Below are positions 53,600 to 58,916 of a stretch of DNA of 58,916 nucleotides, one piece after another (the stretch's first letter is position 1; each line of letters begins with the position of its first letter). The position numbers and the translations under genes are program-made. This stretch comes from Nitrospirota bacterium (GTDB taxonomy: Bacteria > Nitrospirota > Nitrospiria > Nitrospirales > Nitrospiraceae): positions 1 to 58,916 of the forward strand of contig JACZQN010000002.1 in the NCBI GenBank assembly GCA_022545705.1, given 5' to 3'. Below the pieces are notes generated by a model that saw nothing but the letters and a program-made list of their open reading frames with translations, searched no databases and was not told where the DNA came from.

Positions 53600-54954
53600 C
53601 TGGCCGGGAGATCCTTCTCACCACGTGGAGCCTGTTCGCCCTCCTGGCGGTGGAGGCCATCGCCCAGCCCGCTGCACCCCATTCGCGCGACGCGCTCACG
53701 GCACTTCAGCGCGAGGCGCGTACTGCGTTTGACGAGGGCCGGTACGACCGCGTCATCCACTCCCTCGAAGCCATCCGATTGGACCATGAACCCTCACGAG
53801 AGCTGTTACGCATCGGCATTCTCAGCTACTTACGGGTCGGACGCAGTGTTGATGCGCTGAGGACCTATACACGCTTCGTCCCACCGGGACGCCCTGAGGA
53901 CTCCCGGTTGCTCCGAGAACTGGCCCTGGGTTTCATCACCGAGCGTGTGCATGATCCGCAAGAGTACGTGCGCATCGCTGTGTACACCGCGCTGGCCGCA
54001 AACGCCAGCGAGGACGTGCGCCTTGTGCTGGAGGACGGCCTCCACGATCCCTCGGTCCCTGTCCGAGCAAAGGTTCTGGAGGGGCTGGGCCGGCTCGGCC
54101 GGGCCACCTCGCTCGCGGTTTTCACGCGAGCGCTCCAGGATCCAACTCCGACCGTGCGCATCGCCGCGCTGAACGCGCTGGGCGAGCGTGGAGACCCAAG
54201 CGTGCTGGATGTGATCCACCAAACCGCGCGGTCCGGGGAAGGGGCAACGCATGTGTTTGCGCTCGCCGCGATGGTCAAGCTGGGACGGGACGATGCATTA
54301 CGCGAGCTCATGAGCGCGGCGACCCTCCCCGACCCGGATGTCCGGATGGCGGCGTTGGGGGCACTGGGACGGTTGAAGGACCCTTCGAGCTTGCCGGTCT
54401 TGAGCCAATCCGTGTACGATCCCCACCCATCCGTCCGCGCATTCGCTGCCGGCGCGTTGGGAGAATTTGGTGATCCCGGAGGCGCACCGGTGCTGACCTT
54501 CGCGTTGGGAGACGAGTACCCTCGCGTCCGCAGCGTCGCCGCCGCGAGCCTCGGCCGGCTCCGCATGGAGTACACCCGGTCGCTGCTCTGGCAGGCCGTG
54601 CGGGACCCTGATATCCGGGTACAAGCCGGCGCTCTCGAGGGACTGCTCCGGCTCGGCGATCGAAACGCTGTCTTGGTCGCGAGCGATCTGGCGAAGCATC
54701 CAGACCCATCGGCCCGGAGTGCCTTGGCGCAGGCGGTCGGAATCGCCGGGAACAGGGAGGCGTTGGTGGTGCTGGAGCAACTGTTGAAGGACCAGCAACC
54801 CCAACCTCGCCTCACGGCCGCCCGGGCGTTGGGTCGCTACACCGGGGGGCGCGTCATCGCGCTGCTGAAGGACGCGCTGAAGGATTCCGACGCGGCGGTC
54901 AGGATCGTGGCAGCCGGGAGCTTGATGCAGGTGCTGGCCACGCAGAAGCGATGA
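53596..54954 (+). CDS. Secreted HEAT-repeat protein
   Basis: A 452-aa protein from ATG 53596. A signal peptide (about 1-25, ending near AIAQPAAPHS) is followed by a TPR-like helical stretch (30-110) and about ten HEAT/PBS-lyase repeats of 30-31 residues (115-445). Units such as DPSVPVRAKVLEGLGRLG and DPTPTVRIAALNALGERG are clear. These repeats form a binding solenoid with no enzymatic residues. It is translationally coupled to glgP and to the next small gene, so a shared envelope or storage role is possible. Confidence 0.82.
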   Translation: MTGREILLTTWSLFALLAVEAIAQPAAPHSRDALTALQREARTAFDEGRYDRVIHSLEAIRLDHEPSRELLRIGILSYLRVGRSVDALRTYTRFVPPGRPEDSRLLRELALGFITERVHDPQEYVRIAVYTALAANASEDVRLVLEDGLHDPSVPVRAKVLEGLGRLGRATSLAVFTRALQDPTPTVRIAALNALGERGDPSVLDVIHQTARSGEGATHVFALAAMVKLGRDDALRELMSAATLPDPDVRMAALGALGRLKDPSSLPVLSQSVYDPHPSVRAFAAGALGEFGDPGGAPVLTFALGDEYPRVRSVAAASLGRLRMEYTRSLLWQAVRDPDIRVQAGALEGLLRLGDRNAVLVASDLAKHPDPSARSALAQAVGIAGNREALVVLEQLLKDQQPQPRLTAARALGRYTGGRVIALLKDALKDSDAAVRIVAAGSLMQVLATQKR

Positions 54955-54986
54955 GGGGACATGAACGCGCTGGCAGAGGGAACTGC

Positions 54987-55454
54987 ATGTTGAGGTTTTT
55001 GGGGTTGCTGATGCTGCTCGCGATCGTGTTCAGCCTCGGATACTATACCGGGCAGCATCCCGTCGGAGAACTCAATAAGACGCTCCGCGGAATCATGAAG
55101 CCGCTTCAGGATCAAACACGGAAAATCCTGGACTCCACCCTGGGCATGGAACGCGATCTCAGGGTCCGCCACCGGTTGGTTGAGGCCAAGGCACGGCTGA
55201 TCCAGGCGAAAGCCGAGCTCCTGGACCGGAACTATGGAAACGCGGCGAGAGAGTTGGCCGAAGCCGCCAAGCAACTGGAGCACACTCGCCTCGCACAACA
55301 GGGAGACGAATCCACCATGAAAGTCCGGGAACTGATCACACAAGTCCGTGAGGCACGGGTCGAGCTTAGGATGGGAAAGATGGTGTCCCGAACCAGGTTG
55401 GACGGAATCCAGAAAGATCTAGACACCCTGCTCGCTTCTCAGGCGGAGGGATGA
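54987..55454 (+). CDS. Small membrane-anchored coiled-coil protein
   Basis: A 155-aa protein. ATG 54987 is chosen because AGAGGG lies seven to eight bases upstream; the ATG at 54951, overlapping the previous stop, is an alternative. One transmembrane helix (about 3-23, LGLLMLLAIVFSLGYYTG) anchors a predicted extracytoplasmic coiled coil (about 45-150, rich in Arg, Glu, Leu and Ala). I do not recognise the family. Its stop is only three bases from that of the opposing HEAT gene. Confidence 0.78.
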   Translation: MLRFLGLLMLLAIVFSLGYYTGQHPVGELNKTLRGIMKPLQDQTRKILDSTLGMERDLRVRHRLVEAKARLIQAKAELLDRNYGNAARELAEAAKQLEHTRLAQQGDESTMKVRELITQVREARVELRMGKMVSRTRLDGIQKDLDTLLASQAEG

Positions 55455-55457
55455 GGG

Positions 55458-56282
55458 TCAGGCTTTGGCCGCCTCTTTCTTCCAGGCGACCAGGATGCGC
55501 TCGATACGCATCCGCACGACCATATCCGGATCCTTCAAGAGGGGCTTAATTGCGTCGCGGCCGCGCGGCTCTCCGATCTGTTCGAGGGCGGCCGCAGCCG
55601 TCAAACGGGTGAACCAATCGCTATCGTTCAGCTTCTCGATCAGGGGATCGACAGCGGCCGGGTTTTTGATGCGCCCGAGCGAGATGACCGACTGTTTTCG
55701 GACGTTCTCATCCTTGTCGTGAAGTGAAGCGATCAGCTTCTCCACCGCAGGGATGCCCAGTTCAACAAGCGCCTCAGTGGCCCCATCGTTGAACTCGTCG
55801 TTGCGCAACTGACCAATCAGAGGATCGAGCACCCGCTCATCTTTAATCTTGCCAAGCGCGGTGATGGCATATTTGCGGATATCCCAGTCCCGCAACTGCC
55901 TGATGAGGGGCTCGACGGCTGGAGACCCAACCATCCCGAGCGCTTCGATGGCCGCGTCCCGAACCTGCCAATCGCCGTCTCGCAGCGCGCGGACGAGCGG
56001 TTCGACGCAGCGTTCATCGCCCATCTCACCCAGCGTGATCAGCGCTTCGCGGCGGATCGCCCAGTCAGTGTCTTTCAGAAGATCAATTTGGATCTCGATC
56101 TCATCCTTGACCTTCTCTTCCTCCAGAACCTCCGGTTCAGCCGCTTCCTGGGCGGTCGGTTCAGCCTGTCCTGGAGCCCCTTCCGCGGTCAGGCTGTCCG
56201 CCACCTGATCGGTCAGCTCGTCGCTCACCGCCGGGGTCTCGGACGCGGTCGGCTCCTCGGGCTTTTGGATCTCGTCACTCAT
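55458..56282 (-). CDS. Cytosolic HEAT-repeat protein
   Basis: A 274-aa protein without a signal peptide. The first 62 residues are acidic and disordered (Pro, Glu, Ala-rich); then six HEAT/PBS-lyase repeats (about 70-260) with units such as DTDWAIRREALITLGEMG and DGDWQVRDAAIEALGMVG. It may scaffold protein contacts in the cytosol; no partner is predictable. It is convergent with the small plus-strand gene. The repeat units are near-identical in spacing to those of the plus-strand HEAT protein at 53.6-55.0 kb. Confidence 0.85.
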   Translation of the reverse strand: MSDEIQKPEEPTASETPAVSDELTDQVADSLTAEGAPGQAEPTAQEAAEPEVLEEEKVKDEIEIQIDLLKDTDWAIRREALITLGEMGDERCVEPLVRALRDGDWQVRDAAIEALGMVGSPAVEPLIRQLRDWDIRKYAITALGKIKDERVLDPLIGQLRNDEFNDGATEALVELGIPAVEKLIASLHDKDENVRKQSVISLGRIKNPAAVDPLIEKLNDSDWFTRLTAAAALEQIGEPRGRDAIKPLLKDPDMVVRMRIERILVAWKKEAAKA

Positions 56283-56312
56283 CGCTCACTCTCCGTGGCT
56301 CAGATCCTTCGT

Positions 56313-56540
56313 TCAGGTGGTTGATGGTGCGCCGCCCGTGTCGGCCGCACCCGCTTTCTTCCCCATCGCACGCCCCTTTCTTGCGGCGAGGCGACGCCGT
56401 TTGCGTTGGGCGCGCTTCAAGCGCTTGTGGAGCGCACGGATCCGGGGATCCCTGTCCGCCCTCCCGCTGGCAGCGAGTTGTTCCTTCACTTTTTTCTTAA
56501 GCCGGACCTCGTCTGTCTCAGATGACGTCTTCTTGGCCAT
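56313..56540 (-). CDS. Small basic protein (75 aa)
   Basis: From ATG 56540 (MAKKTSSETDEVRLKKKVKEQ) a 75-aa protein rich in Lys, Arg and Ala with LHKRLKRAQRKRRRLAARKGRAMGKK in its middle (written in two parts here: LHKRLKRAQRKRRR and LAARKGRAMGKK). It has no signal peptide or zinc motif. It could bind nucleic acid or the ribosome, but I do not recognise it. A strong promoter and a 134-base leader with an inverted repeat precede it, which argues that it is a real gene. Confidence 0.7.
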   Translation of the reverse strand: MAKKTSSETDEVRLKKKVKEQLAASGRADRDPRIRALHKRLKRAQRKRRRLAARKGRAMGKKAGAADTGGAPSTT

Positions 56541-56583
56541 CCCTCCCACACCCTCCAACTTGCCTCTGGTCCACGGACGAGTC

Positions 56584-56653
56584 CCGTTCCAACTTATTTT
56601 CCATAACGCACAATAGAAATGTCGCGAACCCCGATCCGAAATTGTTGGAACGG
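56584..56653 (-). promoter_or_regulatory. Leader inverted repeat of the 75-aa gene
   Basis: CCGTTCCAAC (56584-56593) and GTTGGAACGG (56644-56653) form a perfect 10-bp stem around a 50-base loop, all inside the predicted leader. A structured RNA or a protein-binding site is possible; no known riboswitch fits. Confidence 0.45.
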
Positions 56654-56680
56654 CACTCGCGCCGAATCCATTGGCCATTC

Positions 56681-56710
56681 AGTCTATTCGAGAGCCGTTT
56701 GCACTGTCAA
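56681..56710 (-). promoter_or_regulatory. Putative promoter of the 75-aa gene
   Basis: On the minus strand TTGACA (56710-56705), an 18-base spacer and TAGACT (56686-56681). The start would be near 56674, giving a leader of about 134 bases. Confidence 0.55.
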
Positions 56711-56756
56711 CACGCAGGAATCGGAGAAGAGACACATGAGGAGGGACGTTCGGGGA

Positions 56757-57425
56757 TCACGCAATCTGCAACGCGGCGACTGCATCGACTCGCTGGTCAG
56801 CCGCCAGGATATCCGCCACCCGACGGGTGCGACGCGCGCGTATCACGTCGCCCGGCGGCAGCCGGACCGCGCCAGCCTGCCGTGCCTGCTCGAAGACCCG
56901 CGCCTGCCCCACGACCTCGCTCACGCCGGACGCGCCACCCTGGCGACGACCGACCGGTGCAAGGCTGGAAAGGGCGCTGAGCATCCAGCCATGGCCGGCA
57001 AGGACACTGTCCCGCTCTTGGCCAACCACTTGCAGACTAATCGCTGAAAGCCCGTGCTGGACCATGTCGAGCTTCTGGGCCGCGGCGTAAGAGAGATCGA
57101 GAATCCGTCCCTTGACGTATGGGCCACGGTCATTGATGCGAACACGAACTTGCTTTCCGTTCTCCACATTAATGACCAGCACTTCTGAGCCGAGGGGGAG
57201 CGTGCGATGCGCGCCTGTCAACGCCTCCATGTCGTAAATTTCGCCGTTGGCGGTCAGTAACCCGTGGAAGTCTTCACCATACCAGGAGGCAAGGCCTCGC
57301 TGCGTCACCCCCACATCGAGATCCGCTTCACCTTTGGGCAGAATAGTACACGCACCACTGGCCAGACCGAACGCCACGAGTAGTGCCCATGCCCTGTACT
57401 GTCGTCGCCCTGTTCTCACCACCAT
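56757..57425 (-). CDS. rlpA: Septal ring lytic transglycosylase RlpA-like lipoprotein
   Basis: A 222-aa protein. The N-terminal signal ends in a lipobox (GLASGAC), so it is an outer-membrane lipoprotein. The double-psi beta-barrel domain (about 40-140) has QRGLASWYGEDFHGLLTANGEIYDM, LPLGSEVLVINVENGKQVRVRINDRGPYVKGRILDLS, with the catalytic Glu/Asp and His. RlpA cleaves denuded glycan strands during division. The C-terminal 80 residues are low-complexity and lack the SPOR domain of E. coli RlpA. The gene follows the division cluster theme seen at ftsEX-envC. Confidence 0.87.
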   Translation of the reverse strand: MVVRTGRRQYRAWALLVAFGLASGACTILPKGEADLDVGVTQRGLASWYGEDFHGLLTANGEIYDMEALTGAHRTLPLGSEVLVINVENGKQVRVRINDRGPYVKGRILDLSYAAAQKLDMVQHGLSAISLQVVGQERDSVLAGHGWMLSALSSLAPVGRRQGGASGVSEVVGQARVFEQARQAGAVRLPPGDVIRARRTRRVADILAADQRVDAVAALQIA

Positions 57426-57852
57426 GTCCGATCGCGCCCCATTCTCACAGCCCGGGTCAACAGGAGAGCCGTAGTGGATAACGCATGCCCAAGCGATTAG
57501 TCAACCCCCTTCTTTCGGAGGGGGAGGCAAAGAATCTGAAAGAGGCGTGCGACCACCCGTACTTGACACCGTCATATCGGCCACCTAAGATCGGCCTCCG
57601 TCCGGCGTCCCAGGGCTCGAGTTCACACGAGCAGAACAGACGCGCGCCCCGCCGGGCAACCGCGGAACAACGTGAATCAACCAATCACCCAGCACTTGGC
57701 TAGCCCAGTCAAGGCAGGAGCGGGCTTACTGTCGCCATCGGACGACGCACTGCGCCGCGCCCCCTCGTCCCCTCACGCTCCGCACACGAAGAAGACTTCC
57801 AGGCCTTGACGCACTCATCCCTGCTCCAAGCCGCGTGATAGGAGACGCACCT
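57426..57852. other. Intergenic region between rlpA and the permease gene
   Basis: This 427-base gap has a weak minus-strand promoter-like pair for rlpA: TTGACT (57504-57499), spacer 18, TATCCA (57480-57475). Overlapping it is a small hairpin, CCCCCT (57505-57510) with AGGGGG (57519-57524). A plus-strand open frame at 57485-57703 has no recognisable sequence and no good start signal. I see no tRNA or other RNA gene. Confidence 0.5.
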
Positions 57853-58916
57853 GTGGAGAATTCCCGTCAAGCAGACCGAGACCGAACGCTGCAGATCCTG
57901 CGCATCGCGCTGTTCATCGGCGTGGGTGTCCTGTTTCTGGCGATCATGCAGCCCTTCTTCTCCGCGATAGCCTGGGCAGTGGTGGTGTGTTACGCGCTCT
58001 TCCCCCTGTATCGTCGCCTTGTCCGGATGACCGGTGGGCGGGAGACCCTCAGCGCGCTGTTGATGTGCATCGGGGTCACAATCGGCCTCATTTTCCCCCT
58101 CCTGTACCTCTCGTTTCTGCTTGGTGAAGAATTGACGAAAACCTACACGACTCTCGCACACCTCGTGGAGCGGCGTGAAACGCTCTTCAGCGAGGATATG
58201 CAAAACCTTCCCCTAGTCGCCGCGGTGGCTGAACGAATTGAGGAATACGAACGGCTATCCGGGACAGACCTTCGCACGGCGGTCGCCAACAACTTGAGCG
58301 AGATCGGGGCCTGGCTCGTAAATCAACTGACCCAGGTGGCGACCAACGTCCTGCTCGGGCTGTTCCAATTAGGGCTTATCCTGATCTGCGCGTTCTTTTT
58401 CTTCCGGGACGGCCTTTCGTTAGTGAACTGGCTCCAGGACGTGCTCCCGTTCAAACGAGAGCGGCAGCAAATGGTAATCCAGCGTTTCGGTGAGGTGGTG
58501 ACGGGATCCATCTACGGAAATGTTCTCGTGGCGGTGTTGGAGGGCACGATTGGAGGTCTCGCTTTCTTTGTGGTGGGGCTCCCCTGGCCGATCATCTGGG
58601 GAATGGTGATGGGGATGCTTGCCTTTCTCCCGCTCGTGGGCGCAGGAATAATCTGGATTCCCGCAGCCCTCTATTTGTTGTTCCAGGGGTTCTATGGAAA
58701 GATGGCGATTCTGTGTGTTGCGGGGGCGATCATCGGATTTATCGATTATGCGGTGCGCAACATTATTGTCGGCAAGCACTCGAAACTGCACCCGATTCTG
58801 GTCTTATTCAGCGTCATGGGGGGCATCGCCTTGTTCGGGCTGGTAGGCATCGTGGCCGGACCCTTAGTCGTCGCGGTGGGGATGACGATGATCGAGATCT
58901 ACCGGTCGGAGCACAC
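57853..58916 (+). CDS. AI-2E family permease (PerM-like), partial
   Basis: The frame starts at GTG 57853 with AGGAG about nine bases upstream and is open to the window edge (354 codons visible). It has paired transmembrane helices near residues 15-60 and 70-95, a soluble stretch (about 95-150), and then a further hydrophobic half with FFFFRDGLSLVNWLQDVLPF, YGNVLVAVLEGTIGG and LAFLPLVGAGIIWIPAALYL, the family signature. The final segment, FGLVGIVAGPLVVAVGMTMIEIY, is typical of the C-terminus, so little is missing. The family includes AI-2 exporters and sodium/proton antiporters; the substrate is unknown. Confidence 0.85.
   Translation, partial: MENSRQADRDRTLQILRIALFIGVGVLFLAIMQPFFSAIAWAVVVCYALFPLYRRLVRMTGGRETLSALLMCIGVTIGLIFPLLYLSFLLGEELTKTYTTLAHLVERRETLFSEDMQNLPLVAAVAERIEEYERLSGTDLRTAVANNLSEIGAWLVNQLTQVATNVLLGLFQLGLILICAFFFFRDGLSLVNWLQDVLPFKRERQQMVIQRFGEVVTGSIYGNVLVAVLEGTIGGLAFFVVGLPWPIIWGMVMGMLAFLPLVGAGIIWIPAALYLLFQGFYGKMAILCVAGAIIGFIDYAVRNIIVGKHSKLHPILVLFSVMGGIALFGLVGIVAGPLVVAVGMTMIEIYRSEH

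Noticed and set aside
57485-57703. 72-codon plus-strand ORF
   Set aside because: No recognisable motif, no ribosome-binding site and composition unlike the neighbours.
57709-58791. Minus-strand ORFs at 57709-58203, 58323-58511 and 58420-58791
   Set aside because: They are antisense shadows of the AI-2E permease gene.
1-58916. CRISPR array, prophage, insertion sequence or tRNA/rRNA
   Set aside because: No regularly spaced identical repeats, transposase, integrase or cloverleaf-like segment was seen; the periodic elements found are degenerate and lack spacers of uniform length.

Overview
The window comes from a Gram-negative bacterium with lipid A, LPS core and BAM machinery that also carries an actinobacterial-type 20S proteasome locus. 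That combination, together with the gene order and the GC-rich sequence, points to Nitrospirota (a Nitrospira-like organism). This is inference from gene content; there is no rRNA in the window.

Region 1 (1-21.7 kb, minus strand) is one long envelope superoperon read leftward from a strong promoter near 21.7 kb. Its order is bamA, two skp/ompH genes, fabZ, lpxA, lpxI, a Gfo/Idh oxidoreductase, lpxB, msbA, a frameshifted DUF374 acyltransferase, a waaA-lpxK fusion, a waaF-gmhB fusion, waaC, a GT4 glycosyltransferase, an LtaS-like sulfatase-fold protein, two GT2 glycosyltransferases and a GT9 gene cut by the window edge. Together they make lipid A, attach Kdo and heptose, build an outer core, flip lipid A and insert outer-membrane proteins. 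lpxD is missing from its usual place.

Region 2 (21.8-28.3 kb, plus strand) is galU, lon, thiL, a DUF2062 membrane protein and an HD-domain phosphohydrolase.

Region 3 (28.5-37.9 kb, minus strand) holds thiS-thiG-thiE and then, from its own promoter, ARC/Mpa, dop, prcB, prcA, pafA and a coupled M23 peptidase. No Pup or UBact gene is present anywhere in this locus.

Region 4 (37.9-50.3 kb) has a stand-alone PolX-type HhH gene on plus. On minus is the ffh-rpsP-rimM-trmD-rplS-rnhB-yraN-ftsE-ftsX-envC-ctp run, joining translation and protein targeting to septal peptidoglycan hydrolysis. Upstream lie an HExxH protein and a UvrD-family helicase.

Region 5 (50.5-58.9 kb) has an unknown 282-aa protein, an alpha-glucan phosphorylase, a secreted HEAT-repeat protein and a small membrane-anchored protein on plus. 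A second HEAT protein, a small basic protein and RlpA are on minus. An AI-2E family permease runs off the right edge.

The most unusual non-coding signal is a set of nine short intergenic elements. Each is built from degenerate 7- or 8-base units, mostly as two facing arrays, and each uses its own word. They sit inside otherwise compact operons and often supply the last codons and stop of the upstream gene.
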